Assembly (NCBI GenBank): GCA_964480995.1
Contig: CAYZRZ010000008.1
Location: forward strand, 1-25,557
DNA length: 25,557 nt
Source of the DNA: UBA1038 sp964480995
GTDB taxonomy: Bacteria; Bacillota; Clostridia; Christensenellales; Aristaeellaceae
Direction of reading: 5' to 3'
Shown: piece by piece, positions 15,679 to 23,566 of the stretch
How positions within the stretch are numbered: position 1 is the first letter of the stretch
Layout of the letters: each line of letters starts with the position of its first letter
Notes under the pieces: model-generated
Database searches by the model: none
Seen by the model: only the letters and a program-made list of their open reading frames with translations
What the model was told of the DNA's origin: nothing
Translations under genes and position numbers: made by a program

Positions 15679-15721
15679 GAGCCGGTGCACTGCGAAAGCG
15701 GTGACACCGGCTCTGTTTTTT
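15679..15721 (+). terminator. Terminator after rpmA
   Basis: GAGCCGGTG (15679-15687) pairs with CACCGGCTC (15705-15713); inside it CACTGC pairs with GCGGTG around a GAAA tetraloop, and TGTTTTTT follows. It ends 15 bases before the transposase remnant, so it may have come with the insertion sequence rather than belong to the rplU operon. Confidence 0.85.
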
Positions 15722-15735
15722 GGTAGAATCGATGT

Positions 15736-16230
15736 ATGAAAAACAATAACTACCAGACACATTATCGTACAGGCGCGCGAAATGTGCAACTCAAAATTGA
15801 CGAAGCATTTGCGGAACGGGTGATTCCGGCAAACGACAGTGTGCGGCTCTTAGAACAAACAGTGGAAGAGATGGATTTGAGACCGCTGTGGAGCACTTAC
15901 AAACGCCTTGGTCGCAAGCCCGCAACCCATCCTGTCACACTTCTCAAGGTTCTCCTGTATGCCAACATGGAAGGCATCTATTCCAGCCGGGATATCGAAA
16001 GCGCCTGCAAACGCGATATCAATTTCATCTGGCTGCTCAATGGAGCAAAAGCGCCCAACCACCATGAAATAGCGAGGTTTCGCAGTCAACGCCTGCCGAC
16101 CTGCGCGGAGCTTCTGTTTTATACGCTGGTAAAGCTCCTGGGCGACAAGGGCGAGATTTGCTATGAGCACTTATTTGTAGACGGCACCAAGATAGAAGCC
16201 AAGCAAATGAAAGCGATTATTAAAAGATGA
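15736..16230 (+). pseudogene. Truncated IS1182-like transposase
   Basis: The 164 residues resemble the N-terminal part of IS1182/InsH-type transposases: RPLWSTYKRLGRKPATHPVTLLKVLLYANMEGIYSSR is the DUF772-type N-terminal domain and LFVDGTKIEA carries the first catalytic Asp of the DDE domain. The family protein is usually around 450-550 residues, so about two thirds is missing. After GTKIEA the text changes abruptly to KQMKAIIKR and a stop, with no continuation in the following 300 bases. The second and third catalytic acids are lost and the copy cannot transpose by itself. Confidence 0.87.
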
Positions 16231-16456
16231 AAATGAAGTGACTGGCAATGTGACATTACGTTGTTTTCAAGTCCATGCAAAAGCTTCTCAATCACTTATA
16301 TCTCAAGGGATAAGGAACTCTATATCACCCAACTGTTAAAGTTGGAGTAAAATGGAGTGAAAGTGCATTGTCAAACAATTGCTGATGCAAAAACGCTCTT
16401 TTTGTACTTGCTTATCCCTATTCGACCATTTCTGATAATATAATGGCATCAATGCC
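16231..16456 (+). other. AT-rich non-coding remnant DNA
   Basis: Between the transposase fragment and the sugar-transport promoter I see no gene, no right terminal inverted repeat and no strong hairpin. Base composition is distinctly more AT-rich than the surrounding genes. It is probably what a deletion within the insertion sequence left behind, or the original intergenic region. Confidence 0.5.
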
Positions 16457-16485
16457 TTGACAGCCACATCCGGCCTTGATAAGAT
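16457..16485 (+). promoter_or_regulatory. Probable promoter of the sugar ABC operon
   Basis: TTGACA (16457-16462) is perfect and TAAGAT (16480-16485) follows after 17 bases, about 70 bases before the first permease start. Confidence 0.65.
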
Positions 16486-16562
16486 AATTGCACACATAGG
16501 GTAAAAGTTATCCCCGATATTACCCTGCCATGGAGATGGAATTTTTTAAGCCAGGAGGAAAA

Positions 16563-17471
16563 ATGTCTCAACACGTACCTGCTCTCAAGCGCAAAAAGAA
16601 GAAAACTTTTTATGAGGTGATTGAGCCTTGGCTGTTTTTGCTTCCCGCGCTTGCCGTATTCATCATTTTCCTATACTATCCCTTCTTTAAAACCATTCAT
16701 CTCAGTACCTATCTGACGGACAGAAACGGGCTGCCAAAGGTATTCTATGGGCTGAAAAACTATGAAGACATTCTGCTTGGCAAGTATTCCGCGGCGTTCT
16801 GGAACAGTATGTGGGTCACGATCCGCTTTGTGATATTTGTGGCCTCCGGCAGCCTGATCGTTGGGCTTTGCACCAGCCTGATGACGACCAAGAAATTCCC
16901 GGGCCGCGCATTCGCTTCCGCCATCTATGCCATGCCCATCGCCATCGCGTCCGCCGCGGCAGCCATGAGCTTCAAGATGATCTTCCACCCTTCCATCGGC
17001 ATGGTCAACCGCCTGGCAGGCACCAGTACCAACTGGCTCAACGACCCCGCCTGGGCTTTCCCGATCATCTGCGTCATTTCCATCTGGCTGGCCAGCGGCA
17101 TCAACTTCATCTTCATATCAGCGGGTCTTCGCAATATACCGGACGAACTGTATGAAAGCGCCTCCATCGACGGGGCGGGCTACTGGCGCCAGCAGCGCTA
17201 CATTACCCTGCCCAGCCTGTCCCCCACCTTGTTTTTCCAAATCATCATCAATGTCATCAGCGCCTTCCAGTCTTTTACGCAGGTACGCCTGCTCACTTCG
17301 GGCGGCCCCAACGAAACCACCAATGTAATCGTTTACTCCATCTATTTGGACGCATTCCGCAACTTCCGCTTCGGCTCCGCCGCGGCGCGGTCGATCGTTC
17401 TGTTTATCATCATCATGATCATCACGCTGCTGCAGTTCAGGGCGGAAAGAAGGAGTGTGCATTACCAATGA
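16563..17471 (+). CDS. Sugar ABC transporter permease (UgpA/MalF type)
   Basis: The 302-residue polytopic protein has the usual layout of carbohydrate-uptake-1 (CUT1) permeases: a first helix at about 22-42 (LFLLPALAVFIIFLYYPF), a large extracytoplasmic loop, and the EAA coupling loop ESASIDGAGYWRQQRYITLP late in the protein. With the next two genes it forms an importer whose binding protein resembles UgpB, so glycerol-3-phosphate, a glycerophosphodiester or an oligosaccharide are all possible substrates. ATG at 16563 follows CAGGAGGAAAA; the frame runs a little further upstream, but those codons precede the ribosome binding site. Confidence 0.93.
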   Translation: MSQHVPALKRKKKKTFYEVIEPWLFLLPALAVFIIFLYYPFFKTIHLSTYLTDRNGLPKVFYGLKNYEDILLGKYSAAFWNSMWVTIRFVIFVASGSLIVGLCTSLMTTKKFPGRAFASAIYAMPIAIASAAAAMSFKMIFHPSIGMVNRLAGTSTNWLNDPAWAFPIICVISIWLASGINFIFISAGLRNIPDELYESASIDGAGYWRQQRYITLPSLSPTLFFQIIINVISAFQSFTQVRLLTSGGPNETTNVIVYSIYLDAFRNFRFGSAAARSIVLFIIIMIITLLQFRAERRSVHYQ

Positions 17472-18307
17472 GCCAAATCACGTTAACACGCCGCCATAAA
17501 AACCGGATGAGCGCCTTGCTGCGTGTCACGCTGAATCTGCCCTTCGTCCTGATCATTATGCTTCCTTTGATCTACACACTCATGATGAGCGTCACCCCGG
17601 CGGATCAGCTGTATACCCGGCTGCTGCCCAACAAGGTGGATTTCATATCCTACGCCCATGTGTTTACCAAGACGGCGATCCCCAAGCAGATCCTCAACTC
17701 GTTCATCGTCGCGGGCTCAGTCACCGTCCTGCAGATGATCACCTGCTCGATGGCCGCCTTTGCCTTCAGTTTCCTGCAGTTCAAAGGGCGAAACCTGGTA
17801 TTCATGGGCATCCTGGCCACCATGATGGTCCCCTGGGAAGCAACCATCATCGCCAACTACCTGACAGTATCAAACTGGGGATGGCTGGACAGCTACAAGG
17901 CTATGATCCTGCCTTATGCCTGCTCCGCTATGGGCATCTTCCTGATGCGGCAAAACTACCTTACCTTCGCCAAGGAACTGCATGAGGCCGCCAAGCTGGA
18001 CGGCTGCAACAACTGGCGATTTCTGGCCACCATCGTCATCCCGCTGGCCCGTCCCGCCATGGGCGCTCTGGGCGCCTATGTGTTCCTTCAGCAGTGGAAC
18101 CAGTATTTGTGGCCTTTGCTTGTCACAAATTCTGACAAGGTGCGCACTGTGCAGATCGGTATCTCCCAGCTGTATGATATCGATTCCGAGCAGATCGGCC
18201 TGATGATGGCAGGTGTGGTCGTCGTGCTGGTTCCTTCCTTGTCCATCTTCGTCTTCATGCAAAAACAGCTCATCAACGGCCTGATGGCAGGCGCGGTGAA
18301 GGGTTGA
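17468..18307 (+). CDS. Sugar ABC transporter permease (UgpE/MalG type)
   Basis: The 279-residue polytopic partner permease has the EAA loop EAAKLDGCNNWRFLATIVIP and the C-terminal end FMQKQLINGLMAGAVKG, both typical of MalG/UgpE-type CUT1 permeases. It starts with ATG overlapping the stop of the first permease (ATGA), and an AAGGAG site lies upstream, so the two halves of the pore are made in step. No ATPase gene lies in this operon; such importers often borrow a shared MsmK/UgpC-type ATPase encoded elsewhere. Confidence 0.93.
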   Translation: MSQITLTRRHKNRMSALLRVTLNLPFVLIIMLPLIYTLMMSVTPADQLYTRLLPNKVDFISYAHVFTKTAIPKQILNSFIVAGSVTVLQMITCSMAAFAFSFLQFKGRNLVFMGILATMMVPWEATIIANYLTVSNWGWLDSYKAMILPYACSAMGIFLMRQNYLTFAKELHEAAKLDGCNNWRFLATIVIPLARPAMGALGAYVFLQQWNQYLWPLLVTNSDKVRTVQIGISQLYDIDSEQIGLMMAGVVVVLVPSLSIFVFMQKQLINGLMAGAVKG

Positions 18308-18321
18308 TCAACCAGGGCTTA

Positions 18322-18345
18322 TCGTCCGCGCGTGCCGCGGGACGA
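18322..18345 (+). other. Intercistronic stem-loop before the binding-protein gene
   Basis: TCGTCC (18322-18327) followed by GCG can pair with CGC and GGGACGA (18339-18345). No T-run follows, so a processing or stabilising element that raises the binding-protein mRNA relative to the permeases is more likely than a terminator. Confidence 0.45.
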
Positions 18346-18383
18346 AAGAAATAATAACTAGAGCCAAATCGAAAGGAGACAAC

Positions 18384-19703
18384 ATGAAAAGACTGGTCGC
18401 TATCCTCCTGGTTCTCATGCTGGGGCTGTCCGCCTTCAGCGCTCTGGCAGAGGGTGAAAAAACAAAGGTTGTGTTCTGGTACTCACTGGCCGGCACCAAC
18501 GCGGAAGCAATTGTCGCGATGGTGGAAAGCTTCAATGCCTCACAGGACAAGATCGTAGTAGACGCACAGTACCAGGGCGAATATGATGACGCCATCAATA
18601 AGCTGAAGGCGACAAGCATCGGCGAAGCGCTGCCTTTTGATATCGTACAGAGTTACGAGATCGGTTCCCGCTTCATCATCGACTCCCAGAAGATGATGCC
18701 GCTGCAGACCTACATTGACAAAACAGGCTTTGATACCTCTGTCATCGAGCCTAACCTTCTGGCTTACTACACCATCGACGGCGTCATTTACTCCATGCCC
18801 TTCAACTGCTCCACGCCGCTGATGTACTACAACAAGACTGCCTTTGACCAGGCCGGCATCACCGAGATCCCGACCACCGTTGACGGAATCCTTGAGATCG
18901 CCGAAAAGCTAACCACGTACAACGCGGACGGCTCGGTTGACCGCTATGGTTTCCTGTTCTCCAACTACGGCTGGTTCTTTGAACAGTGGGTCGGCAAGAT
19001 GGGCCGCCACTATGTTGACAACGGCAACGGCCGCCAGGGCTATGCCACGAAGGTTGTTTTCGATGAAAACGGCGCGGCGCTGGACCTGTTCAACATGTGG
19101 AAGAAGATCTCCGAGAGCCCCTTCACCTCCTACATTGAGCGCGGCGGCACGGCTCAGGGCCGCGCGGCCTTCGTAGCCGGCAAAACTGCCATCTTCCTCG
19201 CCTCTACCGCTAACTTGGCCGGCGTGCTGGCCAATGTAGGCGATACCTTTGAAGTCGGCACCGCCTACTTCCCCTATGTAAACGCTGAGGATAAGGGCGG
19301 CGTTTCCACCGGCGGCGGCACCCTGTGGATGGTCAACTCCGGCGACGAGAAGAAGATGGATGCCGCCTGGGAGTTTATCACCTACATGATCAATCCTGAA
19401 AATCAGGCTGTATGGAACGCCAAGACCGGATACTTCCCCATCAATATGAAGGCTCACGAGACCGAGACCTTCAAGCAGAACATCGCGAAGTTCCCCCAGT
19501 TCCAGACGGCGCTGGATCAGCTGCATGACTCTTCCCCCGAATACGTCGGCTCGCTGCTGAGCGTCTTCCCCGAAGTCCGTCAGTATGTTGAAGACGTGAC
19601 CGAGGAAGTGTTCACCAAGGGTCTGGCGCCCGAAGACGCGGTCAAAAAACTGGCTGACCTTGCCAACGACGCGATCGAAATGTACAACCTGACCAACTAC
19701 TGA
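18384..19703 (+). CDS. Extracellular sugar-binding protein (UgpB-like)
   Basis: The 439-residue protein begins with a signal peptide MKRLVAILLVLMLGLSAFSALA with a clean signal peptidase I site (ALA before EGE) and no lipobox cysteine. The mature part is a cluster B (SBP_bac_1 type) binding protein: VVFWYSLAG at the N-terminus, MPFNCSTPLMYYNK in the first third, and STGGGTLWMVNSG with WNAKTGYFPIN near the C-terminus, the last two being close to UgpB. UgpB binds glycerol-3-phosphate and glycerophosphocholine; the ligand here is open. The ribosome binding site is AAAGGAG. Being last in the operon and preceded by a stem-loop is unusual for a binding protein, which is normally first. Confidence 0.92.
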   Translation: MKRLVAILLVLMLGLSAFSALAEGEKTKVVFWYSLAGTNAEAIVAMVESFNASQDKIVVDAQYQGEYDDAINKLKATSIGEALPFDIVQSYEIGSRFIIDSQKMMPLQTYIDKTGFDTSVIEPNLLAYYTIDGVIYSMPFNCSTPLMYYNKTAFDQAGITEIPTTVDGILEIAEKLTTYNADGSVDRYGFLFSNYGWFFEQWVGKMGRHYVDNGNGRQGYATKVVFDENGAALDLFNMWKKISESPFTSYIERGGTAQGRAAFVAGKTAIFLASTANLAGVLANVGDTFEVGTAYFPYVNAEDKGGVSTGGGTLWMVNSGDEKKMDAAWEFITYMINPENQAVWNAKTGYFPINMKAHETETFKQNIAKFPQFQTALDQLHDSSPEYVGSLLSVFPEVRQYVEDVTEEVFTKGLAPEDAVKKLADLANDAIEMYNLTNY

Positions 19704-19716
19704 TTCTCATTTAACA

Positions 19717-19756
19717 GACAGAGGCCCCGGAGCATCAACGCTCCGGGGCCTCTGTC
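19717..19756. terminator. Perfect 17-bp hairpin between converging operons
   Basis: GACAGAGGCCCCGGAGC (19717-19733) pairs perfectly with 19740-19756 around a 6-base loop. It lies between the binding-protein stop and the end of copZ on the other strand, so it can serve both. It lacks a clear T-run on either strand. Confidence 0.7.
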
Positions 19757-19774
19757 ATGATTGATGCAACTTCT

Positions 19775-19969
19775 TTACGCGCGCGTACTCTCGTAACCAG
19801 CTTCATCCAGCGCCGCGGCAGCCTGCTCCACTGCGGCTTCATCCCCTTCGATCTCAACGGTCTTCGTATCCAGCAGCACCTTAAATATCAGATTTTCCGC
19901 CTCAAGCGCCTTGGTGATCCGCGCTACGCAGTGGCCACAGCTCATATCCGGTACATTCAGAATGGTCAT
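19775..19969 (-). CDS. copZ: Copper chaperone / heavy-metal-associated domain protein (CopZ-like)
   Basis: The 64-residue protein is a single heavy-metal-associated (HMA) domain. The metal-binding motif MSCGHC lies at residues 9-14, close to the MxCxxC of CopZ. Such proteins carry Cu(I) in the cytoplasm to the CopA pump and to regulators. ATG at 19969 is preceded by AAGGAG at a good distance. The gene is third in the copA-csoR-copZ unit, 14 bases after csoR. The His in place of the usual Ala or Ser before the second Cys also occurs in other HMA proteins, so copper is the best guess rather than certain. Confidence 0.92.
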   Translation of the reverse strand: MTILNVPDMSCGHCVARITKALEAENLIFKVLLDTKTVEIEGDEAAVEQAAAALDEAGYESTRA

Positions 19970-19983
19970 AATCTTTCTCCTTG

Positions 19984-20268
19984 CTATTTGATCATTTTCT
20001 TGATGGTCTCGGTCAGTTCCGCCAGCACTTCCTCATCACCCGTCCCGATGCCGCGGCTGACACAGTTTTGGATGTGCCGCTCCAGCAGGAGACTGGCAAA
20101 GGCATTAAGGGCTGAGCGGATAGCCGCTGTCTGGTTGATGATGTCGATGCAGTAGGCATCGCTCTCCAGCATATTTTTTACCCCGCGAACCTGCCCCTCA
20201 ATCCGGTTGAGACGGTGAATCATTGCCTTTTTCACATCCGCGCTGCGCTCTGTCTGCTTCTCGTTCAA
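19984..20268 (-). CDS. csoR: CsoR-family copper-sensing repressor
   Basis: The 94-residue protein is all-helical and matches the CsoR/DUF156 family: HRLNRIEGQVRGVKNML is the family's basic N-terminal helix. The copper-binding set is visible as Cys in DAYCIDI and His and Cys in RHIQNC, the Cys-His-Cys pattern of copper sensors rather than of formaldehyde (FrmR) or sulphur (CstR) members. CsoR leaves its operator when it binds Cu(I). The start is TTG (20266-20268), with GAGGG seven bases upstream, overlapping the copA stop (TTGA). A fitting operator lies in the promoter of the operon. Confidence 0.93.
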   Translation of the reverse strand: MNEKQTERSADVKKAMIHRLNRIEGQVRGVKNMLESDAYCIDIINQTAAIRSALNAFASLLLERHIQNCVSRGIGTGDEEVLAELTETIKKMIK

Positions 20269-22517
20269 ATCTTTGCCCTCCTGAGTCTTAATGCGTTGCC
20301 CACCACAAATACTGAACTGAGCGACATCGCCAGGCCCGCCAGCATGGGGTTCATGAGAGAGCCGCCGAATATGTACAGCAGGCCTGCCGCGATCGGTATG
20401 CCGATGATGTTGTAGATAAAGGCCCAGAACAAGTTCTGCTTGATGTTACGGATGGTTTTCTTGCTCAGCCTGATCGCGCGGGGAACATCCTGTATATCGC
20501 TCTTCATCAGCACCACATCGGCCGTCTCGATGGCAATGTCGGAGCCGCTGCCGATGGCTAGCCCCACATCCGCCGCCGCGAGCGCCGGGCTGTCATTGAT
20601 CCCGTCACCGACCATCAGCACCTTCTTGCCGCTTGATTTGATGTCATTGATCACCTTTGCCTTGCCTTCCGGCAAGACATTCGCGATCACCTCATCAACT
20701 TCCAGCAGCCTTCCGATGGTGCCGGCCGTACGCTCGTTATCCCCTGTCAGCAGCACGGTGCGGATCCCCATCTGCTTCAATTCCCGCATGGCATCCTTCG
20801 CGTTGGACTTGAGCTGATCTGCCACGCTGACAATGCCGCTGAGAGAACCGTTCACCGCGATATAGACCGGCGTTTCTCCCTTGCGGGCAAAGGCGTCCGC
20901 CTCTTCCCGGAGCGCATCCACGGCGATGCCATTTCTATCCATCAGCCTTCCGTTGCCGATCGCGATGCTGCTGCCATCCGAGAAATCAGCCTCTATGCCC
21001 ATGCCGGATGTATTGCGGAAATCCTTCACTGAAAGAAATGAAACCGGGGCGTTCATTTCCTCTGCCTTGGTGATGAAAGCAGCCGCCAGAGGATGCTGGG
21101 AGGCCTGCTCCGCCAGGGCCGCGCGGGCCATCATGCCGGCTTCATCGCCGTCCAGCGCGTTGATATAGCTCACCTCAGGCTTGCCGTTGGTGACAGTGCC
21201 GGTCTTGTCAAATACGACTACATCGGTCTCATGCGTCTTCTCGAGCGCCTCGCCGTTGCGGATCAATATACCGCTGACAGCACCCAGGCCTGTCCCGACC
21301 ACGATGGCCGTCGGCGTCGCCAGTCCCATCGCGCATGGGCAGGCAATGACCAGCACAGCGGTGAGGATGGTGACGGCAAACGATAGATCCTTCCCCGCCG
21401 CCAGCCAGGCAATAGAAGACGCCAGGGCAATGACGATGACGATCGGCACAAACACAGCAGCCACTTTATCCGCCATGCCGGAAATAGGGGCCTTCTTTCC
21501 CTGGGCATCCTGCACAAAGCGCACGATGCGGCTGAGGACCGTTTCTTGCCCGACACGCGTGACGGTCATATACAGCGCTCCTTGCTGGTTGAGCGAACCG
21601 CCGATCACTTCACTGTTTTGGGTTTTTTCAACCGGCATGCTCTCCCCCGTCAGGAGAGATTCATCCACGGCAGACTCGCCTCTGATGACTCTTCCGTCAA
21701 GCGGTACCTTGCTGCCCGGCCGAACCAGCAGGGTATCCCCTGCCTTCACGCTGCCGGTTGGCACTTCCGTCACGCTGCCATCCTCTTTGACCAGAATGGC
21801 CGTATCCGGGGAAAGTTCCATCAGCTTGCGGATCGCCTCGGTCGTCTTCAGCTTGCTCCTGGCTTCCATATGCTTGCCCATCATGACCAGAGAAACGACA
21901 ATACCCGCTGACTCATAGTACAAATGGTGCACATGATGGGGATTGTCAGTGATCATGAAAGTCATGTACAGGCTGAACATGAAGGACGCCGAAGCGCCCA
22001 AGGCAACCAGGCTGTCCATGGTGGGGCTTAAGTTAAACAGAGCTTTGAATCCATGGGTAAAGAAACGCCGGCCGATCAAGAGGATCGGGATAGCCAGCAG
22101 CATTTGCAGCATCGCCGCGTTCACGGGGTGCGTATCCATATTCACGATATTGGGGAGGGGCAGCCCCTTGATCAGCATCGGCCCCATAGCCACATAAAGC
22201 AGCACGGCGGATAGGGCCAGCGCGATGCCAACTTGTCTTCCCTCGGCCTTCAAATCAGCCATCTCATCAGCCTGCGGTGCCGCCTTGATAGCCTGAGGCT
22301 GATCTATCCTGAGGCGCGCGCTGTAACCGGCCTTGTCGATCTTGCCTATGATCATATCAGGCGTCACTTGTGTTTCATCATAGGTGATGTCCAGTGTCCC
22401 CATGACCAGGTTGACCTGGCTCTCCTGGACCCCGGACAATTTCCTGGTGACGCGCTCAACTGCGGAAGAGCAGGACGCGCAGGTCATGCCATCCACCAGA
22501 TAAACTTCTTGTTTCAT
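20265..22517 (-). CDS. copA: Copper-exporting P1B-type ATPase
   Basis: The 750-residue pump has one N-terminal HMA domain with GMTCASC at residues 10-16, eight predicted membrane helices, the CPC ion-binding motif (ACPCAMGLATPT), the phosphorylation loop DKTGTVTNG, the nucleotide-domain HP motif (SQHPLA) and the hinge GDGINDSPALAAADVG. CPC together with these features indicates Cu(I) export from the cytoplasm. The chosen start is ATG at 22517, with AGGAAGG just upstream; the frame continues to 22610, but that part covers the promoter and operator. The stop overlaps the csoR start by 4 bases. CopA usually has one or two HMA domains in Bacillota, so the length is normal. Confidence 0.96.
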   Translation of the reverse strand: MKQEVYLVDGMTCASCSSAVERVTRKLSGVQESQVNLVMGTLDITYDETQVTPDMIIGKIDKAGYSARLRIDQPQAIKAAPQADEMADLKAEGRQVGIALALSAVLLYVAMGPMLIKGLPLPNIVNMDTHPVNAAMLQMLLAIPILLIGRRFFTHGFKALFNLSPTMDSLVALGASASFMFSLYMTFMITDNPHHVHHLYYESAGIVVSLVMMGKHMEARSKLKTTEAIRKLMELSPDTAILVKEDGSVTEVPTGSVKAGDTLLVRPGSKVPLDGRVIRGESAVDESLLTGESMPVEKTQNSEVIGGSLNQQGALYMTVTRVGQETVLSRIVRFVQDAQGKKAPISGMADKVAAVFVPIVIVIALASSIAWLAAGKDLSFAVTILTAVLVIACPCAMGLATPTAIVVGTGLGAVSGILIRNGEALEKTHETDVVVFDKTGTVTNGKPEVSYINALDGDEAGMMARAALAEQASQHPLAAAFITKAEEMNAPVSFLSVKDFRNTSGMGIEADFSDGSSIAIGNGRLMDRNGIAVDALREEADAFARKGETPVYIAVNGSLSGIVSVADQLKSNAKDAMRELKQMGIRTVLLTGDNERTAGTIGRLLEVDEVIANVLPEGKAKVINDIKSSGKKVLMVGDGINDSPALAAADVGLAIGSGSDIAIETADVVLMKSDIQDVPRAIRLSKKTIRNIKQNLFWAFIYNIIGIPIAAGLLYIFGGSLMNPMLAGLAMSLSSVFVVGNALRLRRAKI

Positions 22518-22565
22518 GTCCTTCCTCTCTTGAACGGTTGCTTGCGTGGTTGTCTTTTCCGCTTT

Positions 22566-22594
22566 ATTATATACCCCATATAGGTATATTTCAA
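22566..22594 (-). promoter_or_regulatory. Promoter of copA-csoR-copZ
   Basis: On the minus strand TTGAAA (22589-22594) and TATAAT (22566-22571) are 17 bases apart. The -35 matches at five of six positions and the -10 is perfect. The CsoR-like operator fills the spacer. Confidence 0.9.
22569..22589 (-). promoter_or_regulatory. CsoR operator
   Basis: ATATACC (22569-22575) and GGTATAT (22583-22589) are perfect inverted arms with 7 bases between; on the plus strand the core reads TACCCC-ATATA-GGTA. It resembles the GC-tract palindromes bound by CsoR, such as TACCC--GGGTA before copZA in Bacillus. It lies wholly within the promoter, so bound CsoR would prevent initiation. Confidence 0.85.
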
Positions 22595-22635
22595 TCGCGC
22601 GAGACATCATAATTCATGAAATATCCGTGTCCGGC

Positions 22636-22664
22636 TTCATATGATAAGAATTATGTTGTATAAT
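22636..22664 (+). promoter_or_regulatory. Promoter of cdaA
   Basis: TATAAT (22659-22664) is perfect and TTCATA lies 17 bases upstream (22636-22641). Transcription should begin near 22671, which fits a start codon at 22697 and excludes the in-frame TTG at 22667. It diverges from the copA promoter with about 40 bases between the two. Confidence 0.75.
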
Positions 22665-22696
22665 GATTGCAATATACAGGAAAGGGTGAGCGCTGT

Positions 22697-23566
22697 TTGA
22701 GAAACTTAGTCGACCAGATCGGCGCTTTTTTCTGGAACGTGTTCAACAGGCCGCAGCTGAAGGACTGGCTGGACATTATCATCGTCGCCTTCCTGATCTA
22801 CCAGCTGTTCCTCTTGACGCGTGAGACAAGGGCGAGCCAGGTGCTCAAGGGCTTTGGCGTGCTGATCATCGTCAGCTGGCTGAGCAGTTTTTTTGGCTTG
22901 GTCACGCTCAACTGGCTGCTGCTCAACATCGTCAACAACGGCTCTCTGGTGCTTTTGATCCTCTTCCAGCCTGAAATGCGGCGCGCGCTTGAACGCATCG
23001 GCCGGGGCGCTAATATCGATCGATCGGCTTACGATAAGGATGAGTCTCTGCGCATCGTCAACGAGATCACGCAGAGCCTGCTCAGCCTGTCCAGGCGCAG
23101 GGTCGGCGCGCTGGTCGTATTTGAGCAAAAGACAGGTCTGAAGGACTTTATTGATACCGGCACTGTGATCGATTCCCTTGTATCCGGCCCGCTTTTGGTC
23201 AATATTTTTGAACCGAATACCCCCTTGCACGACGGCGCGGTGATCATCAGGGATGACCGCATTGTTGCCGCCGCCTGCGTGCTGGCGCTAAGCGATCAGA
23301 GCAACCTGAGCCGCGATCTGGGCACCCGCCACCGCGCGGGCCTTGGCGTATCGGAAACGACGGACGCCATCGTGTTCATCGTATCAGAGGAAACGGGTAT
23401 TATCAGCATGGCTCAGGGGGGCAAGCTGATCCGGCACCTGGACGCGGATGGGCTCAACAAGGCGCTCTCCCCTCTGTACCAGCGCGACAAATACGGCTAC
23501 AAGCAGATGGTCAGCCATATCAGGAACAAGCTGAGCGCATGGAGAAGGCAAAAGCATGAGCAATAA
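22697..23566 (+). CDS. cdaA: Diadenylate cyclase CdaA
   Basis: The 289-residue protein makes cyclic di-AMP from two ATP at the inner membrane face. Three hydrophobic helices occupy about residues 24-92, followed by the DAC catalytic domain with DGA at 179-181 (PLHDGAVII) and the RHR motif at 211-213 (GTRHRAGLG), which hold the metal and phosphate ligands. Length is close to the 273 residues of Bacillus subtilis CdaA, with a slightly longer C-terminus. The start is TTG at 22697 with an AGGAAAGGG site upstream. It overlaps cdaR by 11 bases. c-di-AMP is the expected ligand of the BusR-like regulator encoded near 9.6 kb in this window. Confidence 0.96.
   Translation: MRNLVDQIGAFFWNVFNRPQLKDWLDIIIVAFLIYQLFLLTRETRASQVLKGFGVLIIVSWLSSFFGLVTLNWLLLNIVNNGSLVLLILFQPEMRRALERIGRGANIDRSAYDKDESLRIVNEITQSLLSLSRRRVGALVVFEQKTGLKDFIDTGTVIDSLVSGPLLVNIFEPNTPLHDGAVIIRDDRIVAAACVLALSDQSNLSRDLGTRHRAGLGVSETTDAIVFIVSEETGIISMAQGGKLIRHLDADGLNKALSPLYQRDKYGYKQMVSHIRNKLSAWRRQKHEQ

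Noticed and set aside
22518..22610. N-terminal extension of CopA to 22610
   Set aside because: The extra codons cover the promoter and CsoR operator; ATG at 22517 has a good ribosome binding site and gives the normal HMA start.
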